From the NCBI GenBank assembly GCA_030278955.1, contig JAOANR010000006.1, forward strand, positions 27,721,763-27,785,762: a DNA stretch of 64,000 nucleotides, read 5' to 3'. Shown here in pieces: positions 1 to 7,960 of this stretch. The notes under the pieces are model-generated. The model was not told the origin of the DNA. It searched no databases and saw only the letters and a list, made by a program, of their open reading frames with translations. Every line of letters starts with the position of its first letter. Position 1 is the first letter of the stretch. The position numbers were made by a program, and so were the translations under genes. This DNA is from Hygrophila difformis (lineage: Eukaryota; Streptophyta; Magnoliopsida; Lamiales; Acanthaceae).

Positions 1-2
1 TT

Positions 3-1148
3 TGTTCAGACCAGGTTATTAGGCGCTGTGTTCATGAAAAAGAAGGTTTCCAAATTGTTAGAAAGTGTCATGAGAACCCTTTAGGAGGCCATCATGGTCC
101 TGCTAGGACTGCTAGAAAAGTTCTAGACTGTGGGTTTTACTGGCCAACTATCTTTTTGGATTCCCAGAAACTTATAAAGATGTGTGACAAATGTCAAAGA
201 TTTGGAAACATTTCAATGAGAGAAGAAATGCCTCAAAAAGGGATTTTAGAAGTAGAGATATTTGATGTTTGGGGAATTGATTTTATGGGACCATTCCCCC
301 CATCTTTTGGTAATCATTATATTCTAGTAGCCGTTGATTATGTTTCAAAATGGGTAGAAGCAGTAGCCTTACCCAATAATGAAGCTAAACAAGTTACTAA
401 ATTTCTACAGAAGAATATTTTTACCAGGTTTGGAGCCCCTCGTGCCATTATATCTGATGGAGGATCTCACTTTGTGAATAAACTCTTTGAGAAATTACTG
501 AAGCAGTATGGTGTTCATCATAAAGTTGGATCACCATATCATCCTCAGACAAGTGGACAGGTGGAGGTATCTAATAAGGAAATTAAGCACATTTTACAAG
601 CTTCTGTGAACATTACAAGAAAAGACTGGTCAAAGAAGTTAGATGATGCTTTATGGGCTTACAGAACTGCTTTTAAAACTCCTATAGGAATGTCTCCCTA
701 CAGATTAGTTTTTGGAAAAGCATGTCATCTCCCAGTTGAGCTAGAACATAGAGCATATTGGGCCATTAAAATGCTCAACATGGATTTTCAGTCAAGACAA
801 GATAACAGGAAGTTTGATCTGTCTAAACTGGAAGAGATGAGACTGGAAGCATATGAAAGCAGCAATATTTATAAAGATCGAACTAAGAAAATTCATGATT
901 CAAAAATTAAACATAAGGAATTTTCTGTTGGTCAATTGGTTTTGCTTTATAATTCTCGTTTGATATTATTTCCAGGTAAGCTCAGATCAAGGTGGACAGG
1001 ACCATTTCCTGTTGTAGCTGTTCATGACAATGGATCAGTTACAATTATGATCAATGAAGGAAAAAAGACTGTAAATGGACACAGGCTAAAGGAATATATT
1101 GGCCAACAAGATCTAAATATCCAATCTGAATATTTGGATAATCCTTAG
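3..1148 (+). CDS. Ty3/gypsy Athila-like pol, integrase end (5' partial)
   Basis: This is the C-terminal part of a gypsy polyprotein. Its frame is open from base 3, so the gene starts upstream of the window. The integrase inserts element cDNA into host DNA. An N-terminal zinc-binding block is visible (His near codons 23 and 30-31, then the CDKC pair at codons 61 and 64). The catalytic core follows: Asp in GIDFMGPF, Asp in SDGGSHF, and Glu in [11 protein letters not shown], with 35 residues between the last two. The D,D-35-E triad is therefore intact. The C-terminus has the usual [11 protein letters not shown] block and ends at a TAG. The closest relative inside the window is the integrase at 30937-32040 on the other strand. 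RT and protease lie outside the window. No LTR follows the stop; the F-box array does. Confidence 0.93.
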   Translation, partial: CSDQVIRRCVHEKEGFQIVRKCHENPLGGHHGPARTARKVLDCGFYWPTIFLDSQKLIKMCDKCQRFGNISMREEMPQKGILEVEIFDVWGIDFMGPFPPSFGNHYILVAVDYVSKWVEAVALPNNEAKQVTKFLQKNIFTRFGAPRAIISDGGSHFVNKLFEKLLKQYGVHHKVGSPYHPQTSGQVEVSNKEIKHILQASVNITRKDWSKKLDDALWAYRTAFKTPIGMSPYRLVFGKACHLPVELEHRAYWAIKMLNMDFQSRQDNRKFDLSKLEEMRLEAYESSNIYKDRTKKIHDSKIKHKEFSVGQLVLLYNSRLILFPGKLRSRWTGPFPVVAVHDNGSVTIMINEGKKTVNGHRLKEYIGQQDLNIQSEYLDNP

Positions 1149-1888
1149 TTTTCTGTTTTCTTTAAAAAAAAAAAAAAAAAAATAGGGGGGTGGATACTAC
1201 CCAGGTTAACTGAGTAGTATTTCCCTTTTCTTTAGATTTATTTTTCATCTCTAATTCTTTTATTCTTTATTTTCAGGAATTCGAGAAATGAAGCTGTGAT
1301 GGAATGAAGGAGGATGAGACAAGAATCTTCAAACAGGTTTTTGAGTATTAAGTGTTTGGAAAATGAAGTATGAATGGATCCTGAGGCCACGCTCCTGTAA
1401 TTTTGTCAAAGCGTGAGTTAAAAAATGAATTACTCTTGCTCACGCTTTGTAAAAGTTATGATGCGAGGTGATCAGTTCAAATTTTTATTCTGTTCAAAAT
1501 GATAATTTGTTAAGGAATAAGAGTTTGATGTCTACGCTTTGTCGAAAAACAAAGCGAGACTATTTTACTCTGGGAATTGTACAAGAATGTTTTCTCGCGT
1601 TGTAATTAACAAAGCGAGAAAGGATTTTTATAGCCACGCAATGACAATCGACAGAGCGAGAGTCTGGGAATTTTGAACGGATAGATTTTCAAACTTCTCA
1701 AAGACCAAAATACCCTTTTCAGACTCTTCTTCTTCTCTTACACCAACCATCACACGTCGTTTCAACCGCCAGTAATTATGGCAGAATTTAGTTTTTCTGC
1801 TATAAAATCTAGTCGAATCCTCCTCTTCTTTCATCTCAAACATTTTCCATCCTAAGAAATTATCCTAAAACCATTATCAAAAGTCAGA
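1149..1888 (+). promoter_or_regulatory. pol-to-F-box spacer: purine tract, hairpins, TATA box of cassette 1
   Basis: No gene is seen here. A run of A ending in AGGGGGG (about 1165-1190) just after the pol stop resembles a polypurine tract, but no LTR pair can be placed at it. A pyrimidine-rich stretch ending in CAG near 1275 could be a splice acceptor. From about 1385 to 1665 there are five short imperfect palindromes built on CACGC/CTCGC and GCGAG/GCGTG arms, the same type as in the putative LTR at 13.6-14.0 kb. A TATAAAATC box at 1801-1809 lies about 80 bp before the cassette 1 ATG and probably drives that gene. Transcription start is inferred, not seen. Confidence 0.5.
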
Positions 1889-2629
1889 ATGGCCGCAGCA
1901 GCTCCAAATGCTAGAACATCCATTCTAGACATTCCTGATGAAATCTTGGGAGATATTCTCTCAAGGTTGGGAAGAGAAGAAATGAAGGATGTAGCCAGGT
2001 TAGCCCCAACTTGCAAAAAATTCGCCAGAGCAAGTATGGCGCCTGTAGTATGGAGGAGGACAAATGTGGAGAGGCGGATGACTGCAGAGAGGACACTTGA
2101 CTCTCATTACGTCCAAATACTTCGAAGATGCAGAGAGGCGGGAAATTTCATGCTGAAACTAGAACCTGCACTCTCGAGATTCTGCAATACAGGGCTCAAG
2201 GAAGCCGCTTTTGAAGTCCTTAAGCCTGGAATCGATGACAACCATCACCCCTCAATCTTTATCAAGGCCTTCATTCTTTTGAGTTCGGAGAGCCTTGAGG
2301 AAATTGATGAGGGATTGTATCTTCTCGGATCAATCCTTAAAGATGAAGATCATATTCGCAAGATTGAGGCGAAGATCAGCAAGTTATTCAATGAAAGCGA
2401 AGAAGAGCCTAATCCCTTTAGGGGACAAGGACATCGCGAGTACTGTGATTATTTAGCGCCACATAGTAGGGACTTAGTTAGGGAACCTCCACACTTTAAC
2501 TATGGTGCCACAAACATTGATTGTTTGTGTTGTGAGGTTACTAGTTTAATTAGGAGGTTAAGAGAAAATTTTAATGAGCATGTAATTGAATCTGAGTCAG
2601 AATTAGAAACTGATTCAGATTCAAATTGA
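1889..2629 (+). CDS. F-box protein, At2g35280-like, cassette 1 (intronless)
   Basis: A 246-residue F-box protein, probably an SCF ubiquitin-ligase adaptor. The F-box is near the N-terminus (LDIPDEILGDILSRL, residues about 13-27, continuing to about 50). Next comes the block typical of plant At2g35280-like F-box proteins: RRCREAGNF, then VLKPGIDDNHHPS, then a Leu-rich stretch like a degenerate Sel1-type helix pair. The C-terminal part has NPFRGQ, a YC pair and a CLCC pair that might bind zinc, then an acidic Glu/Ser/Asp tail. The ATG at 1889 sits 80 bp after a TATA box. The start region (MAAAAP followed by NAR) is contiguous exactly where cassette 2 has an intron. The target substrate is unknown. 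The frame is intact, so the gene could be functional. Confidence 0.82.
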   Translation: MAAAAPNARTSILDIPDEILGDILSRLGREEMKDVARLAPTCKKFARASMAPVVWRRTNVERRMTAERTLDSHYVQILRRCREAGNFMLKLEPALSRFCNTGLKEAAFEVLKPGIDDNHHPSIFIKAFILLSSESLEEIDEGLYLLGSILKDEDHIRKIEAKISKLFNESEEEPNPFRGQGHREYCDYLAPHSRDLVREPPHFNYGATNIDCLCCEVTSLIRRLRENFNEHVIESESELETDSDSN

Positions 2630-3026
2630 TCGATTATGTAATCTCTTAATTTGTATCTAAATTCTAAGCCCTTTGGTGTTGCTATATATATACTCCTCGC
2701 TTCATTTTTATTAAAAGGAAACAACTTGATTGATCTTATCCTTTACATTAGATTTTTATCTGTCTTTTTAAATAAAATTTTCAAAATAGGGTTATTTTAG
2801 GCTTAATCATTACTCCCTGCAGAGACAAGATTTACTATCTTGACCCCTGCAGTCCTTAGATAAAAATAGGCGTCTCTGTCCTTGCAGTCATTCCTCTCAG
2901 TTGTCATTTCAAAAATTTTCATCAGATTTTCTTCTCTTATTCAAGAAGAAATCGCCATACACCATTTTTATCATTCTCAACCATTCTCATAAGCAAGATC
3001 ATTCGAAAAACCTATCGACGAAGAAA
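2630..3026 (+). promoter_or_regulatory. Spacer and 5' leader of cassette 2
   Basis: No coding is seen. The first part is AT-rich 3' flank of cassette 1, with TATATATATA near 2685. From about 2890 to 3026 the text (a Ser/Thr-codon-like pyrimidine leader, GAAGAAATCGCCAT near 2945) resembles the leader of cassette 3 at 4740-4860. The two units were therefore duplicated together with their 5' UTR. A weak TATA candidate (AGATAAAAATAGG) lies near 2857-2869. Confidence 0.4.
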
Positions 3027-4119
3027 ATGGCCGAGAACAATCCGTAAGCAATCTCGTTCATCCTTTCTTTCTTTTATTTTTAGTTCTATTTTGCAAAGTT
3101 TGTTGTCGGATTGCATTTCTAGACCTAGGGTTCATGATTCTATATTTTTCAGGGAATGGCTGTAGAAAACGGAAACATTAATCATTTAAGATTCCTCATA
3201 ACTAAGAGCCGTTTCTTTACACTCATTAATCCAGAGAGTCTTTTCTGAAATCTTTAGTTTGTAACCGATGCATTATCCATATGAGACTTTGGAGCTTCAT
3301 ATTAGGAATGAAACCCCCATTTCGAATATTCTGGTTCCATCATAAAAGTATTCCCCTGTATTCCTTATCATATTATTTTCTGGAAACAGAAATGCTAGGA
3401 ATCCACAGCGCACCGGAACTCAAATATCCCATTTACCCACTGAGTTGTTGGGGGATATTCTATCAAGAATTGGAAAAGACAATGTTAGAGAGCTCTTCAG
3501 GATAGCAGAAGTCTCTCCATCATTTTACCAAGCAAGCAAAACTCATCTTGTATACAAGAGAGTGGACTTGGAATCGTGTATGAGATGGAGAGAAGACGTT
3601 TATCCGGACAACCAGAAAAGATTCATTCGAGAGTGTCAAAATGCAGGGAACTTCATGTTCAACATTGAACCTGCATTAAAGGCATTTGTGGAGGAAAGAG
3701 ATGAGAAGAAGGCATATGAAATCCTCAAGCCAGGACTAGATGATGGGCATGAACCTACTATTCTGCTCAGAACGATGCTCCTATTAACAAAACAAGAGGA
3801 TAAGTGGATTGAAGAAGGATTAGAGTTGGTCCAAACAGTAGCTTCTAATGTTTTAGAAGTGGTTTTCATCAAAATCTATCTTTTTCATTGGTTCACCCAT
3901 ATTCCTCAAATCTCAAATCCTTTTCAAGGGCAACCAGAGATGAGCTACTGTAAGGATCATACTTTGCAGGTTCGAGTCTTACTACCACCACACATCAGGA
4001 TGGACTGTATCCCTTGTCAATTCTTTGACATGGTGAGGCAGTTTAGACTGTATTGTGGTGAAGTGTTTCCTGATGAGTTTATGTGGACCGACTCCGATGA
4101 TGAGGAAATTGACCCCTGA
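3027..4119 (+). CDS. F-box protein, At2g35280-like, cassette 2 (two exons)
   Basis: Best read as two exons: 3027-3043 (ATG plus five codons, ending CC before GTAAGC) and 3390-4119 (after a CAG acceptor). Both are in the same reading phase. This adds an N-terminus starting MAENNPNARN to the open frame. The F-box is HLPTELLGDILSRIGKDN. The family block follows: IRECQNAGNF, a central ILKPGLDDGHEPT, a Leu-rich helix pair, then NPFQGQ, a YC-KDH pair and IPCQFF. The tail is acidic (WTDSDDEEIDP). Its function would be substrate recruitment in an SCF E3 complex; the substrate is unknown. It is most similar to cassette 4. Without the mini-exon the first in-frame ATGs fall inside or after the F-box, so splicing is needed for a full F-box. 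The intron model is inferred from splice consensus and phase. Confidence 0.78.
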
Positions 4120-4860
4120 GCAGTTAGAGCTAGAAAATTCTATAGTATTATATATGTTTGTAATTCCTGGATATTCTGATGTATTTTGGATCATTTGGAC
4201 TTCATGTATTACAATTCTCCTACTTTCTATTTTGTATGATCAGTTTCTTTACTCAATTCAAACATGAATTAAAGATGAAACTGGAAGTTTCTCTTAAAAC
4301 TGAGAATGTTATCAAGGGAGTTTGGATCAGAGGAAACTTAGATCAAACACTCCACTGAATATTCTTCAGATTAAAAGAGGAAGTAAAATCAGGAAATGAG
4401 ATGGAAGAATTGGTAATCTTTAAATAAATAAGTTAAGGGTAGATTTTTGTTAGGCATTAAGATGAATTTGGTGAAGAAGATTTAACCAGACTTAATATAC
4501 AATTTAGAAGTCTTAATCCTTTTCAATGATTACCCCTCGCTTTGTTTTCAACCAATCTAATTTTATCCAATTTATGTTGTTTGAGTTCATTAACTCAATT
4601 TTTAAATCAATAACCAGACTCACTGATGTGGCAGGTCTAGAATGAGTGAGTACACTCTAAATACTTGACTACCCTACTCTTTATTCTTTAACTAGGCCAG
4701 CCCATTGTTTTATATAAGACCTATAACCTCCTTATCTTTTCAAATCATTTTCATACCTTTTCATATTCTCTCTCGAGAAGAAACCGCCATTTTTAAGTTC
4801 TTCTTCTTCCTCTATTGCGAAACCCTTCTTCAGAAACACTCAGCTTCAGGAACAATCCTA
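4120..4860 (+). promoter_or_regulatory. Spacer and promoter/leader of cassette 3
   Basis: No ORF of note. Contents are the 3' flank of cassette 2, a half copy of the CTCGC-TTTG hairpin motif near 4537, and a good TATA box (TTTATATAAG, 4709-4718). A pyrimidine-rich leader with GAAGAAACCGCCAT (4777-4790) runs to the ATG at 4861. This is the only strong TATA box between cassettes 2 and 5, and it could serve cassettes 3, 4 and 5 together. Confidence 0.45.
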
Positions 4861-4877
4861 ATGGCGAGCAACAACCC
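4861..4877 (+). other. Leader mini-exon with ATG (cassette 3)
   Basis: ATG plus four codons plus CC, directly followed by the donor GTAAGC. It encodes an M-A-S-N-N-P start, nearly the same as the mini-exon at 3027. The two extra bases define the splice phase. The acceptors at 5062, 5967 and 6880 all begin an exon whose first base completes a CCN proline codon in the F-box reading frame. The exon could therefore be joined to any of three terminal exons. It is too short to be found by ORF search and is predicted only from consensus and phase. Confidence 0.65.
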
Positions 4878-5062
4878 GTAAGCTCTCCGTTCATTTTTCA
4901 TCGCATTTCTTCCTGATGTTTCAAGTTGTTACATTCTGCATTATAATGTTTTTACTCATACTAGGGTTAAAGTTTTTCATCCACTCTCGTTCTTCCCTAA
5001 TTGAAAAACTTGGAGTATAATTTCAACTGATCTTTCTTCTTTAAAATTCGATTAAATAACAG

Positions 5063-5774
5063 TGAGGAGCAGCCTTCTGAGTCCTCTGCTTTACACCTGA
5101 CTGATCTTCCATTGGATGTCCTTGGGGAGATTCTGTCACGAGTAGGGCAGAGCAGCTTTGAAGATCTGCTCAAGTGCAAACAAATCTGTTCAACATTTAC
5201 AATAGTCTCAGAATATCCTACTGTTCTCCGGAGATTTAATGTAGAGGATCCGGCCTTTAAAAGAATCTCTAATGAATCCACTGGTAAAATCAAGTTTCTA
5301 CATGCCTGTAGAGAGGCTAAGAATCATATTCTGAACTTACCCAAGGCTTTGGAACTGTTTACACAAGGGAAAGGATTCAAGGCATTTCAGATCCTGGATG
5401 AAGGAATAGAAGATAACTTCAAGATTTCTCAATATTTTAAAGCTTTATGATGTTTAAGTAAAAGTTCTAGAGAAGAGATAGATGCTGGACTTCGCTTAAT
5501 TAGTCCAATCTTAAGTGATAGATTAAACAGTTATGAGTTTAGATATAATCTTCTCACCCTACTTTCAGAATGGGAATATGTCCCGAATCCATTTTTAGGG
5601 CAGAAAAATAGGGAATTCTGTGTTATAGAAGTTCATGATCAGGAAACCTTCCATAGGCCAGCATACTATACAGCCGATCAGGTCTGCTATCTCTGCTGTG
5701 ACACAAAAAGAGCCATAGCTGATTTTAGGATGGCAGCAGGGGAGAACTATGATAATTATAGCATTAATGAATAA
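5063..5774 (+). pseudogene. F-box terminal exon, cassette 3, one in-frame stop
   Basis: The terminal exon begins after AG at 5061-5062 and continues in phase from the mini-exon. The F-box (HLTDLPLDVLGEILSRVG) and the HACREAKNH block are present. The frame is then stopped by a single TGA at 5448-5450, in the Leu-rich part. Reading on in the same frame, the family C-terminus continues to a TAA at 5772-5774, including EEIDAGL, NPFLGQ and two Cys pairs. Only one nonsense codon separates it from a full protein. The product would be a truncated protein of about 130 residues that keeps the F-box. The 3' splice site is weak (little pyrimidine). It is a pseudogene, or else a truncated F-box regulator. 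Confidence 0.75.
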
Positions 5775-5967
5775 GCTTTTGGACAAAGGAGAAAGAGATT
5801 GATGCATGTGACATGTCTTCTAATTTTTTACTTTGAAACTGTCACTAGATCAGATCATTTGTACAATGTAATGTAGCCTGATTTTGATAATAAAATCTAA
5901 TCTCATTACTGCATAAATGTTGAGTTTAACTCTTAATTCTGTGTTTTTTTTCTCCTTTTCTTTTCAG

Positions 5968-6670
5968 AAATGTCGAAAACCCTCAACTCTTGGAAACTCA
6001 AATACTTGATTTACCAATTGAGTTACTGGGAGACATTCTGTCAAGACTAGGAATGGAAAGCATAAAGGCACTTTTTAGAGCGTCCGAAACTTCTAAGCAA
6101 TTCCTCTCAGCAAGCAGATCATCGTTAGCTCTAAAGAGAGCTAATTTGGAAACTTGTGCTGTTTGGAGAGGAGATGCTTACCCAAGTAACCAAGTCAGAT
6201 TCATTAAAAGATGTCAGGATGCAGGCAATTATATATTTAATATTGTGCCTGCATTGATAGCTTTTGTCGAGGATAAAAATGAGGAAAAAGCTTATGAAAT
6301 TCTTAAGCCCGGATTAGATGATAAACACAAACCAACCACTTTCATAAGATCCTTTCTACTGCTTTCCAAACAAGATCCGCAGCTGGATGAGGAAGAAATT
6401 CAATTGATCAAATCTGTGACTCAAGATCCTTTTGAACTTCTATTCTTAAAAATGAGTGTTCTCCACTGGCTCCTTTATGATGAAAAGTTCCCAAACCCAT
6501 TCCTTGATCAAGAGGAAAGGAGTTTTTGTAAGAATCACTCTATCCAAGAGCGACAGCAATTACCTTTTAATGAAAGGATGGAGTGTATTCCTTGTGAACT
6601 GTTTGATTATGTCAAGCAATACAGAAGAGCAAGTGGCGAACTAGGCATATTATTTGAATGGGAGAAATGA
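5968..6670 (+). CDS. F-box terminal exon, cassette 4 (no ATG exon of its own)
   Basis: An open exon of about 233 codons behind a very strong acceptor (long pyrimidine run then TTTTCAG, ending at 5967). It reads NVENPQLLETQ, then the F-box LDLPIELLGDILSRLGMES, the IKRCQDAGNY block, ILKPGLDDKHKPT, NPFLDQ and an IPCELF Cys pair. It is most like cassette 2. Upstream, back to the cassette 3 stop, no ATG mini-exon or TATA box is visible. The first in-frame Met lies after the core of the F-box. The exon therefore seems to need a leader exon from upstream; 4861-4877 fits in phase. If used alone it would give a protein lacking the F-box. The frame is intact. SCF adaptor function is inferred. Confidence 0.75.
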
Positions 6671-6880
6671 ACAATGGAGAAGAAGATCAGAATGAAGAAG
6701 AACTACTAGAATTAGAATAATCTAGAAATCAAGTGATTGATAGTTTCTTTGCTTGTATCTTTTGTGTTTTTGTCTTGGGACAGAGAATTATGTGGATGAT
6801 TCAAAACTGTACATCCCTTTTCCATTAATGAATTGCATTCTCTAGCTTTTAATTCTATTTTTGTTTTTAACCTTATTCAG

Positions 6881-7628
6881 CTATGAAATTGGAACTTCAT
6901 CAAAGCAACCAAGGACTTCAATAAAGAAATCTGGATCGGGGGAAACTCAGATCACAGATCTTCCTTATGAGATTCTTGGAAACATTTTATCAAGATTGGC
7001 ATTTGACCACCTTGAGACTGTCTTTAATTGTAAACTAGTCTGCAAAGAGCTCGAAAAAGCTACTCATCATCCTTTAGTCTTGAAAAAGGCTTCTCTTGAA
7101 GACTTTACAGCATGGGGATGGGGAACTTTTGAAGAGACACAAAGCGTTTTCCTTGAAACCTGCAAAAATGCAGGAAATTGGATGTACCAGTTACATGAGG
7201 CATTGCGTTTGTTCGTTAAAGACAAGAATGAACAAGCAGCATTTGAACTCTTAAAACCTGCAATTACTGATAATCACCCCCCATCCATCTATGTAAAAAC
7301 TCTTATGCTCTTAAGTAAGGATGAAAGGGAAGAGCAAGAGAAGGGAATTTGGCTCTTCGCTCCTCTGTGCAAGAATAGACGAAGACTCAAGGATCTTCGA
7401 CTTCAAGTCAGAGGGTGGTTATCGAGTTATGAGGAATTTATCTCACCCTTTCAAGGACAACCCAAGAAGAGACTTTGTGACCTTAGGAGCTATTATGATA
7501 ACAATCATGGTCCTTCAAGGAATACCTATGGAGTCGTGTCAATTTACTGTATGAGGTGCTTAGTCTCTGAGCATTGTAATCTGTTTCTCAGATTTGGAAT
7601 TGAGGCAAAGACACCTCCTCATTTGTAA
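6881..7628 (+). CDS. F-box terminal exon, cassette 5 (no ATG exon of its own)
   Basis: An open exon of about 248 codons after the acceptor TTATTCAG (ending at 6880, with a pyrimidine-rich run before it). A longer N-terminal linker rich in Ser/Lys precedes the F-box ITDLPYEILGNILSRLAFD. The family block follows: ETCKNAGNW, LLKPAITDNHPPS, the Leu-rich pair, SPFQGQ and an IYCMRC Cys pair. It is the most diverged of the five. As with cassette 4, no ATG exon or promoter is seen between the previous stop (6670) and the acceptor, and the first in-frame Met is far past the F-box. The phase fits the mini-exon at 4861. The substrate is unknown. The frame has no stop, which argues for some use. Confidence 0.73.
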
Positions 7629-7960
7629 TTGATTGGTTGAATGTCATAAGAAACACCATGCTTTGTAGTTCCATATTTTGAATCTGATGAATTATATGTT
7701 TTGCTTTTGATTAATGATGTTTTGAATTCGAATTTCCTGCTATTTTCTGATTAAATTAGACTCAGTCAGCATTGAAATCTTCACATTTAGAGCAAATCTC
7801 TAAATGTGAGTATGGTGATATCATGAATAGAATGATGAATATAAAAAGGAAATCTGGTATTATGTTTTTTTTTATCATCTGCACATTTAGAGTCAAGCTC
7901 TAAATGTGAGTATGGTGACACTAATTTACCAGTTGTTCTTGTTTCTTAAGGATTCATAAG
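7629..7960 (+). repeat. Spacer with two hairpin/polypurine modules
   Basis: No gene. Two near copies of one module lie here. Each has the arm CACATTTAGAG, a 5-nt loop, and the arm CTCTAAATGTG, then AGTATGGTGA. The arms are at 7782-7792/7798-7808 and 7882-7892/7898-7908. The tail resembles the polypurine tract plus LTR start at 13441-13460. The same module recurs on the minus strand in the LARD interior (55.1-56.2 kb). A pyrimidine-rich run ending TTTCTTAAG at 7950 could be a splice acceptor for the next ORF, in the same phase as the F-box exons. Confidence 0.6.

Noticed and set aside
1165..1191. A-run plus GGGGGG after pol as the true polypurine tract with the LTR at 1191
   Set aside because: TGGATACTAC has no matching LTR copy in the window and a better tract/LTR start lies at 13441; kept only as a possible internal tract.
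5448..5450. TGA as selenocysteine or programmed read-through in cassette 3
   Set aside because: Land plants lack selenocysteine insertion and the following bases do not match a known read-through context; a nonsense mutation is simpler.
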